From positions 452,808 through 516,807 of the forward strand of contig JAKAQO010000001.1 in assembly GCA_021822495.1 (NCBI GenBank): a stretch of DNA of 64,000 nucleotides. The letters are read 5' to 3'. This document shows positions 33,663 through 41,885 of this stretch, piece after piece. The notes under the pieces are model-generated. The model did not search any database. It was not told the DNA's origin and saw only the letters and a list, made by a program, of their open reading frames with translations. Positions within the stretch are counted from its first letter, which is position 1. Each line of letters begins with the position of its first letter. The position numbers and the translations under genes were made by a program. The DNA comes from a bacterium (GTDB taxonomy: Bacteria > Elusimicrobiota > Elusimicrobia > UBA1565 > UBA9628).

Positions 33663-34556
33663 TTATTTTTTCACAGGACTCGGCGGCTTTCCCCCGGGAA
33701 GTTCCGCCCCAGTGAAGATTGCCGGAAATAATTTCTGAAGCTCGGCCCCCGTTTTAGGCGCCCCTCGCCTTTCCCCAAGCCCCGGCTTGGGCCGTGAAAA
33801 GGGGACAGTCCCCTTTTTTTGAAAAAAGGGGACTGTCCCCTTTTCCGCGGGCTGATAGAGGCCGATGCCCGCGAATAAATCGCGAGTATCCTCCGAAAAT
33901 ACGCGGCCTAAAACTAACAAAGAAAGGCCGAGATTTTTAGATAAATTTACCGCCTCTTCCAAATGCGAACCCGCCATTTCGGCAGAAGGAATCACCCGCG
34001 CCCAGGATTTTCCGGCTTCCCCGTAAGGCAAGGCGAGATTTAAATGAAATCCTTTTGCGCCTAAATGATGGGCCAAGCGCGCGATTTCAGTTAAATGTCT
34101 GAAATTCGATCGCGTGATTACGGTTGAAACGCCAATCGTAAAACCAAGCTCACGCGCGCGTTTAATTCCCAGAATCGTCTGCGCCCAACTTCCGGAAACC
34201 TGCGTGTGATAATCATGCATCGTGGGCGTTGAACCTTGAAGAGAAATATCCAAGGCGCTCACGCCCGCATCCTTTAAGGATCGCGCAAAAGATTCATAGG
34301 CAAGCCTGCGGCCATTGGTTTGAACGAGAACATGAGAAGCCCCGGCTTCTTTAGCGGCAGAAACAGCAACCATGAGCCCCGGGTGAAGAGTAGGCTCTCC
34401 CCCGACAAAAGCGATTTTAGAATCCCGCCCGACAACTTCTAGCGTTTTTTGAATCAAAGTGTTTTCGTCTTTCGCAAATTTTTCCGCGCTTAAGCCTTTT
34501 TGAGCGCAAAAAATGCAGTGGTTGTTGCACTGAAAGCTCGTCGAGATGAGTTCCAT
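33663..34556 (-). CDS. Short radical SAM protein, first gene of the operon
   Basis: 297 residues. CNNHCIFC (Cys10, Cys14, Cys17), VGGEPTLHPG and MHDYHTQVSGSW mark the same subfamily as the short radical-SAM proteins further down. It lacks a C-terminal Cys group. Two copies of the GGGGAC palindrome lie side by side in frame near the end and are translated as EKGTVPFFQKKGTVPF, so the tail may be an insertion-derived extension that replaced or displaced the usual C-terminus. AAGGA lies immediately ahead of the ATG at 34556. A promoter is plausible in the 52-base gap that separates it from the divergent adenosyltransferase gene. Confidence 0.85.
   Translation of the reverse strand: MELISTSFQCNNHCIFCAQKGLSAEKFAKDENTLIQKTLEVVGRDSKIAFVGGEPTLHPGLMVAVSAAKEAGASHVLVQTNGRRLAYESFARSLKDAGVSALDISLQGSTPTMHDYHTQVSGSWAQTILGIKRARELGFTIGVSTVITRSNFRHLTEIARLAHHLGAKGFHLNLALPYGEAGKSWARVIPSAEMAGSHLEEAVNLSKNLGLSLLVLGRVFSEDTRDLFAGIGLYQPAEKGTVPFFQKKGTVPFSRPKPGLGERRGAPKTGAELQKLFPAIFTGAELPGGKPPSPVKK
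33797..33817. repeat. GGGGAC-N-GTCCCC palindrome, copy 2 (in CDS)
   Basis: Palindromic 21-mer with GGGGACAGTCCCC core on the plus strand, translated within the radical-SAM gene at 33663-34556. It is separated by six bases from copy 3, which has the opposite central base (T). Confidence 0.85.
33824..33844. repeat. GGGGAC-N-GTCCCC palindrome, copy 3 (in CDS)
   Basis: A second copy with GGGGACTGTCCCC core on the plus strand. Copies 2 and 3 together form a larger inverted pair and encode two KGTVPF units in the protein tail. Confidence 0.85.
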
Positions 34557-34571
34557 TCCTTTGATTCTACA

Positions 34572-34599
34572 ATAATTATTTCGCTTTTAAATTTGTCAA
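34572..34599 (-). promoter_or_regulatory. Possible promoter of the radical SAM operon
   Basis: On the minus strand a perfect TTGACA (34599-34594) is followed after 16 bases by AATTAT (34577-34572), a fair -10 element, 15 bases before the ATG at 34556. The region is A/T rich, and the divergent adenosyltransferase gene starts at 34609, so regulation could be shared. Confidence 0.5.
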
Positions 34600-34608
34600 A
34601 ATAAAAAA

Positions 34609-35163
34609 ATGAAAATCTACACCAAGACCGGCGACGCGGGCGAAACCGGGCTTTTCGGGGGCAAGCGCGTTTTAAAGAATCATCCTCGCGTCAAGACCTG
34701 CGGAGATTTAGACGAACTCAATTCTGCTTTGGGACTTATTCTCTCCTCCATCAAACCCCAAAATCCCGCCTCCGCCCTCGCCCATCCCTTGGGACAAATC
34801 CAAAATGAGCTTTTCGATCTTGGGGCTCTCGTCGCTAGTCCCAAAGCCCCATTTCAACCATCACAAGAAGAAAGCCTCAAGAACGCCGTCTCAAGGCTCG
34901 AAAAAGACATTGACGAAATGACGGAATCCTTAGAGACCCTCAAAAATTTTATTTTGCCCGGAGGTTCTGAAACCGCCGCGCGTCTTTTTTGGGCGAGAGC
35001 CGTTTGCCGAAGGGCGGAAAGAAGCCTTTGCGAAATCAAGGAAGAAGACCCGTCCTTAAACCATGCCCTCATCTATTTAAATCGCCTCTCCGATTATCTT
35101 TTTACCGCCGCGCGCTGGGCCAACAAGGCCGCCAGAAAACCCGAAGTAATTTGGAAGCGCTGA
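34609..35163 (+). CDS. pduO: Cob(I)alamin adenosyltransferase, PduO type
   Basis: 184 residues. KIYTKTGDAGETGLFGGKRV at the N-terminus is the ATP-binding signature of PduO-type ATP:co(I)rrinoid adenosyltransferases, which make adenosylcobalamin from reduced cobalamin. The central and C-terminal helices (RAVCRRAERSL, LNRLSDYLFTAARW) are also family hallmarks. The length is normal. It is divergent from the radical-SAM operon with a 52-base gap, which could link corrinoid supply to that cluster, although it may be general B12 metabolism. No clear ribosome site is seen before the ATG. Confidence 0.92.
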   Translation: MKIYTKTGDAGETGLFGGKRVLKNHPRVKTCGDLDELNSALGLILSSIKPQNPASALAHPLGQIQNELFDLGALVASPKAPFQPSQEESLKNAVSRLEKDIDEMTESLETLKNFILPGGSETAARLFWARAVCRRAERSLCEIKEEDPSLNHALIYLNRLSDYLFTAARWANKAARKPEVIWKR

Positions 35164-35170
35164 AATTTCA

Positions 35171-35199
35171 TTGAACAAACAGGCGAACTTTTTTGTAAA
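35171..35199 (+). promoter_or_regulatory. Sigma70-like promoter for the His/Lys-rich secreted protein
   Basis: TTGAAC (35171-35176), a 17-base spacer and TGTAAA (35194-35199), followed by a leader of about 60 bases with a strong AAGGAGGA ribosome site before the ATG at 35265. Confidence 0.55.
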
Positions 35200-35264
35200 C
35201 TAAACGTATTAGTAACAGCCGCCAAAAGCGGCATGGACTAGTCCAAACCAAGGAGGAGTACTCG

Positions 35265-35819
35265 ATGAAGAATGCGCGCAAAACCTGCGCTTTTGTGATG
35301 GGAGCGGCTCTTTTTGTTCCCGCCTTAGCGTTGGCTCAAAACAACATGAACGGCATGAATATGCCCCAAAATGGGCAACAACAGGCCGCTTCACCCGCCC
35401 AGCCTGCGGGAACCCAGGCTCAGCCGAACTACAAGGACCTCGTCAACAAGAAAAAGGCCTTGTTGCAAAAAAAGAAGGCGCGGATCGCCAAGAAAAATAG
35501 CGATCTCAAAGCCCTTTCGGCCAATGAGAAAAAAGAGATCGCCGCCGTTAAAGCGGATAAATCTCTGACGAAGAAGCAGAAAATGGCCAAAATCGCCGCC
35601 ATTAAAAAAGACTACGGAAACAGACGCAAGGGTCTTTGGGCGGACTTTAAAAAAGACATGGGTGGAATCGGCCATGATCTCGCCGGAGTCGGGCACGACA
35701 TGGAATTCTGGAGAGCTCATCACAAGCATCCGAAGCACCACAAGCATCACAAGAAAACCAAAATCGCCAAAGCCCCGAAAGCGGCTCAACCCGCGAACGC
35801 AACTCCCGCGGCTCAATAA
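35265..35819 (+). CDS. Secreted Lys/His-rich protein
   Basis: 184 residues. MKNARKTCAFVMGAALFVPALALA is a signal peptide. The mature part has an Asn/Met-rich start (NNMNGMNMPQNG), a long Lys/Ala-rich helical stretch (KKKALLQKKKARIAKKNSD) and a His cluster (HHKHPKHHKHHKK) near the end. The His and Met content suggests metal or polyanion binding in the periplasm, which would fit the RND export genes just downstream, but this is inference. A good terminator follows. Confidence 0.75.
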   Translation: MKNARKTCAFVMGAALFVPALALAQNNMNGMNMPQNGQQQAASPAQPAGTQAQPNYKDLVNKKKALLQKKKARIAKKNSDLKALSANEKKEIAAVKADKSLTKKQKMAKIAAIKKDYGNRRKGLWADFKKDMGGIGHDLAGVGHDMEFWRAHHKHPKHHKHHKKTKIAKAPKAAQPANATPAAQ

Positions 35820-35836
35820 TTAGAAACGTAAAAAAG

Positions 35837-35871
35837 CCCCTGCGCGCAGGATTGGCGCAGGGGTTCTTTTT
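35837..35871 (+). terminator. Rho-independent terminator
   Basis: A 9-base-pair perfect stem (CCCCTGCGC with GCGCAGGGG), a 9-base loop and a T-rich tail. It ends only 14 bases before the TolC-like start, so the downstream operon needs read-through or a promoter inside this region. Confidence 0.85.
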
Positions 35872-35884
35872 AGATAGAAAACTG

Positions 35885-37198
35885 ATGAGTAAAAGCGCGA
35901 GGGTTTTTGCGGCCTGCGCTCTCTTTTTTTTGCCTCTATCCTCAAATTCCGCCTTTGGAGCCGAAACTCTTTCTCTTCAAGACTGCATTTCTCGCGCTGA
36001 AAAATTTTCGCCTCAAGCGGTGATTGGTCTTTTAAAAGAAGCCCAGGCTCATTCCGCCGCGAAAGGAGCTCAAGCCGGGCTTTTGCCCCAGGCCTCGGCC
36101 ATTGGCAATTACCAACAATCAAATAGCCAAAGCATCCAAGCCATCGATATTAATCAAGCGACCTTAAGCCTGACTCAAAACATCTCCCCGTTCTCCCCGC
36201 AATGGGTTTTAGTCCGCCAAAAGAAGGCTGATTACCGCGCCGCCCAGGCCGAACATATCGCGACGGAAGAAGACGTCGAACTCCAGGTTAAAATTCTTTA
36301 TATTTCCATACTCAAAGAAAAAGATTATCTCGATAAATTTCAGCGCCTTGAAAAAAAACTTTCCAACATGAAGAAAGCCCTCATCCCCCGCTATAGCGTT
36401 GGACGCGTGCCGCCGTTTGATTTAGTCAAGATTGAAATGGCTCTGAGCTCCCTCGCTAAAAACCGGGAATTTACCGAAGCGCAACTTGCATCCGACAAGG
36501 AAAGTCTGGCCTTGATCGCCGGATTTAAAGACGGAAGCCAAATTGCCCTCAAAGCGCTGACGAAAACGCCTCCTCTTCTGTTTGACGCCGCTTCCTTTGG
36601 CGAAAACACAAACCCCCGCCTTCTCGCTCTTAAACGCCGGGTTGAATCCTCTCGCCTGGCGGTAAAGGCCGCCGAATATGAGCGCTACCCTTCCCTCAAT
36701 GCCGGGCTTAATTATGGATATGAAGGCTCAGACGGGTTTTTTAATTTTATCCCCAACACCAGCTTCCCGAACAATATTTATGGTCTCCCCCTTGAATCCG
36801 GATGGAACGCGTCTTTATCCCTGAATCTGCCTATTTGGGATTGGGGAATTATTTCTTCTCATATCGCGCAAAGAAAAGAAGAAGCCGCCCTGACCAACAG
36901 CCGCCTCAATCTTAAGAAGCAAGACCTCCAAATCCAATTCATCAAATGGGAGAAACTGGCCCAGGCCCATTTAGCCGACAAGAAAAGAATGGACGAGCTT
37001 CTGCCCCAAACCCAAGAAGCGGCCAAGATTCAAACCCGACGCTATCGTCTGGGAGCCAGCGGAATTTTAGAGGCCGCAGATGCCTTAAACATCTGGCTCA
37101 ACACCATGATTTCGGAAAGAGACGATTACTATTCCTATCTTTCGGATTTGGCCCAAATCGAGCATCTCATGGGCCAAAACACGGTGGATTATGAATAA
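35885..37198 (+). CDS. TolC-like outer membrane efflux protein
   Basis: 437 residues. The signal peptide (ARVFAACALFFLPLSSNSAFGA) is followed by ETLSLQDCISRAEKFSPQAV, typical of the OEP family (TolC/OprM/CusC). Two long helical halves and a central beta region (SLNLPIWDWGIISSHIAQRK) fit the alpha-barrel channel. The ATG at 35885 is preferred because the earlier TTG lies in the terminator hairpin and would spoil the signal peptide. It overlaps the adaptor gene by eight bases and probably forms the exit duct for the RND pump. Confidence 0.88.
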   Translation: MSKSARVFAACALFFLPLSSNSAFGAETLSLQDCISRAEKFSPQAVIGLLKEAQAHSAAKGAQAGLLPQASAIGNYQQSNSQSIQAIDINQATLSLTQNISPFSPQWVLVRQKKADYRAAQAEHIATEEDVELQVKILYISILKEKDYLDKFQRLEKKLSNMKKALIPRYSVGRVPPFDLVKIEMALSSLAKNREFTEAQLASDKESLALIAGFKDGSQIALKALTKTPPLLFDAASFGENTNPRLLALKRRVESSRLAVKAAEYERYPSLNAGLNYGYEGSDGFFNFIPNTSFPNNIYGLPLESGWNASLSLNLPIWDWGIISSHIAQRKEEAALTNSRLNLKKQDLQIQFIKWEKLAQAHLADKKRMDELLPQTQEAAKIQTRRYRLGASGILEAADALNIWLNTMISERDDYYSYLSDLAQIEHLMGQNTVDYE

Positions 37199-37823
37199 AA
37201 ATTGGAAAAAAACATTTTTCTTTCTTCTCATAACGACTTTTGCGTGCTCACGCCGTTCTTCCTTTAAAACAGGGAATCTTCCGGATGAGATTGTCACGAC
37301 CACTGCAACTTTCACGGAAATGCGAGCTAAAATTCCCGCCTACGGAATCGTGATTAATAAAAATGGGCAAAAAGAACTCGAAGTCAATATTGAAGCCGGC
37401 GATACGAAAAGCCTTAAAGTCGGACAAGAAGCGAAAGCCTTTATCGGTTCGCTGAAAACTCCGGTCCCGGCCCGAGTGGGCCGCGTCTTGCGCGCAGTCA
37501 GTTCCGAGACAGGGCAGTCTCTTGCCTGGTTGATCCCCTTAAAAAAATCCCCAATTTCATCCGGACAATTCGTGACGGCCTGGATTTATACTTCCCGCAA
37601 GAGAAAAGTCATTGCCGTTCCCAAGCCCTCAATTCTCATTCGAGATGGAAAAAAACTAATCGTTGTAAAAACAGGCGATGATTACCAAGTTCAAGAAGTA
37701 AAGACGGGCATTTCATCCGATAAGGAAATAGAAATTTCAAGCGGACTTAAGCCAGGGGATCAAATTTTGACCAAGGGCGGCCTTTTTTTTCTTTATCCCG
37801 ATTTCAAAGCGGTGGATGATTAA
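37191..37823 (+). CDS. Very short RND membrane-fusion (adaptor) lipoprotein
   Basis: 210 residues. A hydrophobic start ends in TTFAC, a lipobox-like site, so it is probably lipid-anchored. The remaining part matches the beta-barrel and membrane-proximal domains of periplasmic adaptors (VGQEAKAFIGS, IAVPKPSILIRDGKKLIVVK, IEISSGLKPGDQILTKGG). Normal adaptors have about 350-400 residues; this one has no recognisable alpha-hairpin and lipoyl domains, which usually contact TolC. Its place between the channel and pump genes leaves little doubt about the role. Confidence 0.8.
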   Translation: MNKNWKKTFFFLLITTFACSRRSSFKTGNLPDEIVTTTATFTEMRAKIPAYGIVINKNGQKELEVNIEAGDTKSLKVGQEAKAFIGSLKTPVPARVGRVLRAVSSETGQSLAWLIPLKKSPISSGQFVTAWIYTSRKRKVIAVPKPSILIRDGKKLIVVKTGDDYQVQEVKTGISSDKEIEISSGLKPGDQILTKGGLFFLYPDFKAVDD

Positions 37824-40800
37824 TGTTCGAGCGATTTCTTTCCAAGATTCTAAAATCTCCGGCCCTCGTTGGGATATTGGTTTTGTTTTTATTTGCCGCC
37901 GGAATCATCTCTTACCGCGGCCTCAATGTTGATTTATTTCCGCCCTTGGATTTTCCAGTTCTCAATATTATCGCGGAAGCACCCGGATTTTCTTCCCTGG
38001 AAATGGAAAGACAGGTCACTCTTCCCATTGAGAGCGCCGCCAGCGGAGTCCTGGGAGTCATCCGCGTTCGCTCGGTCATGGCAACCGGAATTTCAATGAT
38101 CTCAGCTGAATTTCAGTGGGGAACCGACATGATCACCGCCCGGCAACTCATTCTCGCCGCCCTGACTCAAACCGCCGGGCAACTACCGCCCGAGGTTGAG
38201 CCCTCCGTTGAGAATCTCAGCGCGACTTTGGCTCTCATTGAGGGCTACAGCCTTCAAGGCGGAGATGATTTAATCAAACTCCGGGATATCGCCAATTACG
38301 AACTTAAGCCCCGGCTTCAGGGAATTCTTGGGGTCTATAAAGTCGTGGTCGCCGGAGGTAAAATCCGCGAATACGCGGTTTACCCCAATCCCTTTTTGAT
38401 GATGAAATATAATTTGGCCTTAAGCGATCTGAAACATGCCTTGGCCAACAATAACATTCTCGTCTCACCAGGAGTGGTCAATAACTACTCCCAGGAGTTC
38501 GTGGTTCGGGCCAACGGGCAATTTAAAAATCCAGAGGATATCAAAAACGTCGTCGTCGCCATCAAGTCTGGAATTCCGATTAAAATCGAAGACATCGCGC
38601 GCGTGATTGACGCCTACCAATTCCAACGCCAAGACGCCTCTGAAAAAGGACGGCCGTCTGTCTTAATCAATATCTACAAACAACCGCGTTTTGACACGAT
38701 CAAGGTCGCGCATGCCATCGCTCAAAAAATCGCGGAATTTCAAAGAACCCTGCCTCGGGGATTTACCATCCATAATTATTATGACCAGTCCGAGCTGGTC
38801 TCGGATTCCATCGGTAGCGTCAAAGAAAGCGTCGTCATCGGGGCGGTCTTAGTTGTCTTGGTATTGCTCGCTTTTTTACGCAACCTGCGGCTGACATTGG
38901 TCGCGACTCTCAGCATTCCCATCTCGGTCATTGCCGCCATTGTTTTGATGCGTCTTTTTGGGGTGGGGCTTAATATCATGTCCTTAGGGGGCCTAGCCGT
39001 GGGAAGCGGAATTATTGTTGATGACGCGATTGTCGTCATCGAGAATATCTTTCGGCATTTGTCTCAATTCCGCGCAAATTCTCTTGAAAACCTCCTGAAA
39101 ATTATCGTTGAGGCCGTGTCTGAAGTCGTGCGACCGGTGATCGTTTCTACTCTCACCAATATCGGGATATTCGCCCCGATGGTCTTTGTCGCGGGTCTGG
39201 CGGGAAGCCTATTTAAACCGGTGGCCCTCACCGTTACCTTCGCCCTCTTGGCTTCTTTGGTCGTCGCTTTAACGGTGATTCCAGTCTTGGTTCTTAAACT
39301 CGCGGCCCAATCCAGGATTCAAGAAAAATCCGAAGGCGTCTTCGAAAAATATTACCTGCACTTTCTCAACCTCTCGCTCAATTATCCCCTCAAGACGATT
39401 TTATTGGTGGGACTCATCCCCTTTCTGATTTCGTGGACCGCGTTTAAGCGCCTCAACACTGAATTTCTGCCGGCCTTAGATGAAAGCGCGATTCAGCTTC
39501 AAACGACCCTCCCGCCGGGAGCGTCGCTATCGGAATCCCGCAAAGTCAACAGCGCCATCGAACATTGGATCAAAAAAATTCCCGGAGTCATTACGGTAGT
39601 TCGAAACACCGGACACGCACCCGGAACCTTGGACGTCGACAGCGTCAACCGAAGCGACATCAACGTCAAATTGGTTCCTAAAACGCGACGCCCGATTTCT
39701 ATAAACGACCTCATCGCGGCTTTATCGGAAAAAACTTCCAAACTCCCCGGGGTCAACGTGGAGTATTTAATGCCCCTGGCCGATAAAATTAACGACGCCA
39801 TGGGCGGAATTCCCTATGACATCGGAATTGATTTTTTCGGCCCCAGTCTTACGACCTTGGGAAAACTCACTGCGGATTTAACCACGCGCATTAAATCCAT
39901 TCCCGGGGTCGCAGATATTAAACCGCCGGAGAACATTCCTCTTCCTTCTCTTAAAGCTTCCATCAACCGAAAAGAGGCGGGGCGATTGGGAATATCGGAG
40001 CGCTCAATTTTCGACCTCTTGCAGGCTTATTCGGTGGGCCTGACTGCGACCTCCGTTCGCCGCTTATTTAAGTCTATCGGAGTCGTGCTTCATTTCACAA
40101 AACCCGGCCAGAATATTGATCTTGAGGCCTTAAAAAGTCTGCCCCTTAAAACCGCCGGCGGGAATATCGTTCCTTTAGAACAAGTCGCGAACTTTAACTA
40201 CGCGGAAACCCCCAGCAAAATCTATCATGAGCATTTGTCGCGAAAAATGACGGTGGCCTTTAACGTTCGAGGCCGAAACGTAAACGACGTGGCCAAAGAC
40301 GTGGAAAAACAAATAGCAGCCATGAATCTCCCCAAGGGATATAGCTGGAGTTATTCCGGAAAATACGCCTCGGGGCAAAGCGCGATGATGAATATGGAGG
40401 CTGTCTTTCTCATGGCCATCTTTGTCGTTGCCATCATTCTCTGGATGGAATTTAAGTCCCTCGTTCAAGTGGGGCTCATTTTACTGACACTTCCTCTAGC
40501 GGCGGTCGGCGCAGCGTTGAGCCTGTGGCTCTTTAAAGAAAGCCTGAATGTTTCCTCGATGATTGGGGCGGTGATGCTCATCGGAATTGTCGTCAGAAAC
40601 GGTATCATCCTGTTGGATTACATGAACTCAGGGCTTGCAAAGGGACAATCCCTCAAAGAAGCGCTCAGAGCCGCCGCTTTAAAACGCGCGCGCCCCATTC
40701 TCATGACGGCTTCCGTCGCGATTCTGGGGCTGGTTCCGATTGCGACAGGATGGGGAACGGGTTCTGAACTCTTACAGCCTTTGGCGATTGCAGTTATCGG

Positions 40801-40876
40801 AGGGCTTTTAACTTCGACGATTCTGACCTTGATTGTTTTGCCCGCGGCAGCCGTGGTTGCGATTAAAAACCCCTAA
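37823..40876 (+). CDS. RND-family efflux pump, inner membrane subunit
   Basis: 1017 residues, the usual RND length. There are two repeats, each with six predicted helices and a large periplasmic loop. GSGIIVDDAIVVIENIFRHL in helix 4 contains the acidic pair of the proton relay, and GAVMLIGIVVRNGIILLDYM is the matching helix in the second half. It is closest by eye to the HAE1/CzcA groups; the substrate (drugs, lipid or metal) cannot be told. It overlaps the adaptor stop by one base. Its stop overlaps the convergent aldo-keto reductase stop by four bases. Confidence 0.93.
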   Translation: MFERFLSKILKSPALVGILVLFLFAAGIISYRGLNVDLFPPLDFPVLNIIAEAPGFSSLEMERQVTLPIESAASGVLGVIRVRSVMATGISMISAEFQWGTDMITARQLILAALTQTAGQLPPEVEPSVENLSATLALIEGYSLQGGDDLIKLRDIANYELKPRLQGILGVYKVVVAGGKIREYAVYPNPFLMMKYNLALSDLKHALANNNILVSPGVVNNYSQEFVVRANGQFKNPEDIKNVVVAIKSGIPIKIEDIARVIDAYQFQRQDASEKGRPSVLINIYKQPRFDTIKVAHAIAQKIAEFQRTLPRGFTIHNYYDQSELVSDSIGSVKESVVIGAVLVVLVLLAFLRNLRLTLVATLSIPISVIAAIVLMRLFGVGLNIMSLGGLAVGSGIIVDDAIVVIENIFRHLSQFRANSLENLLKIIVEAVSEVVRPVIVSTLTNIGIFAPMVFVAGLAGSLFKPVALTVTFALLASLVVALTVIPVLVLKLAAQSRIQEKSEGVFEKYYLHFLNLSLNYPLKTILLVGLIPFLISWTAFKRLNTEFLPALDESAIQLQTTLPPGASLSESRKVNSAIEHWIKKIPGVITVVRNTGHAPGTLDVDSVNRSDINVKLVPKTRRPISINDLIAALSEKTSKLPGVNVEYLMPLADKINDAMGGIPYDIGIDFFGPSLTTLGKLTADLTTRIKSIPGVADIKPPENIPLPSLKASINRKEAGRLGISERSIFDLLQAYSVGLTATSVRRLFKSIGVVLHFTKPGQNIDLEALKSLPLKTAGGNIVPLEQVANFNYAETPSKIYHEHLSRKMTVAFNVRGRNVNDVAKDVEKQIAAMNLPKGYSWSYSGKYASGQSAMMNMEAVFLMAIFVVAIILWMEFKSLVQVGLILLTLPLAAVGAALSLWLFKESLNVSSMIGAVMLIGIVVRNGIILLDYMNSGLAKGQSLKEALRAAALKRARPILMTASVAILGLVPIATGWGTGSELLQPLAIAVIGGLLTSTILTLIVLPAAAVVAIKNP

Positions 40877-41868
40877 ACGTAGAAGTTTCTGATCCAGCGG
40901 TGTTTGGCAAGACTCGCCAATTCCAAAGCGCTGTAATAATTTCCATCCGGGGCCACGGCGTTTTTCTGGACATGAGACACTCTTCTCATTCCGGGAATAA
41001 CCGTTGACACCGCTTCAAAACTCAGCACGAATTTCAGGGCGGCCACAGAAAGAGTGGACGCTTTCGGCCCCAGCGCGTCTTTTTTCAGACTCTCCAAACG
41101 CTCGCAGGTTTCTTTCAAACGCGATCCCCCAAAATAATGGCTTCTGAAATCTTCTGGTGGAAACTGCGTGTCCGGCTTTAACTCGCCGGTCAGGCTTCCC
41201 TCGTCAAAAGGACAACGAACGACCACTCCTACTTTTTTCTCCCTGCAAAGCGGAAACAAAACGTCGGCGGCGCGTTGATCAAACAGATTAAATAGGACTT
41301 GAATCTGATCGACAAAGCCGCTTTTGACGATTTCAATCGCCGTTTCGGGATTATCCCCTGCGGAAACCCCGACGAAACGAACCTTGCCAGATTTTTTTAG
41401 ATTTTCAAAGGTCTCCACGACCTTCGGCCACAAGGGATCTTTAATCCAGGAATCCGTCCAAACATGGAATTGCTCCAGGGTTAGAGTATCACAAGAAAGA
41501 TTTCTTAGAGAACGGTCCACGCAGGAAATAATCCAATCGGGAGGAAAAGCCCGGGACAAGGGAGTTTGGGCCCGCGCCGGCCATTCCATGTTTTTAGGCG
41601 GAATTTTGGTTGAGACCGTTAGACGAGTTCCGATTTCCTTAAAAAGTTTGGCGATTAATTTCTCGGAATGTCCGTGTCCGTAAGCGAAAGCCGTATCGAA
41701 ATAAGTAATACCTAAATCAACTGCAGCGTGAAGGGCGCGCATGGATTCCGAATCGTCGGACGGCCCCCACATGGTTTTCCCGATTCCCCACCCGCCAAAG
41801 CCGATTTCAGAAACAGAAATCCCAGTGCGCCCTAAGACGCGGGAACGCATGACGGTCTTTTGCTCCAT
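40873..41868 (-). CDS. Aldo/keto reductase
   Basis: 331 residues. RVLGRTGISVSEIGFGGWGIG, FDTAFAYGHGHSE (catalytic Asp and Tyr), VSTKIPP (Lys) and LEQFHVW (His) give the catalytic tetrad of NAD(P)H-dependent aldo-keto reductases; a KFVLSFEAVSTVIPGMR segment near the C-terminus is the cofactor-binding part. The substrate is unknown. It is convergent with the RND gene and lies 17 bases upstream of nothing else on its strand, so it may be the last gene of the unit starting at lpxB or separately transcribed. Confidence 0.92.
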   Translation of the reverse strand: MEQKTVMRSRVLGRTGISVSEIGFGGWGIGKTMWGPSDDSESMRALHAAVDLGITYFDTAFAYGHGHSEKLIAKLFKEIGTRLTVSTKIPPKNMEWPARAQTPLSRAFPPDWIISCVDRSLRNLSCDTLTLEQFHVWTDSWIKDPLWPKVVETFENLKKSGKVRFVGVSAGDNPETAIEIVKSGFVDQIQVLFNLFDQRAADVLFPLCREKKVGVVVRCPFDEGSLTGELKPDTQFPPEDFRSHYFGGSRLKETCERLESLKKDALGPKASTLSVAALKFVLSFEAVSTVIPGMRRVSHVQKNAVAPDGNYYSALELASLAKHRWIRNFYV

Positions 41869-41885
41869 AATGTTATTATACCCTT

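Noticed and set aside
35391-35816. Long antisense frame across the Lys/His-rich gene
   Set aside because: It is a low-complexity shadow of the sense gene, which has a promoter, ribosome site and signal peptide.
35852-35884. Longer TTG start for the TolC-like gene
   Set aside because: It lies in the terminator hairpin and would put 11 residues ahead of a good signal peptide.
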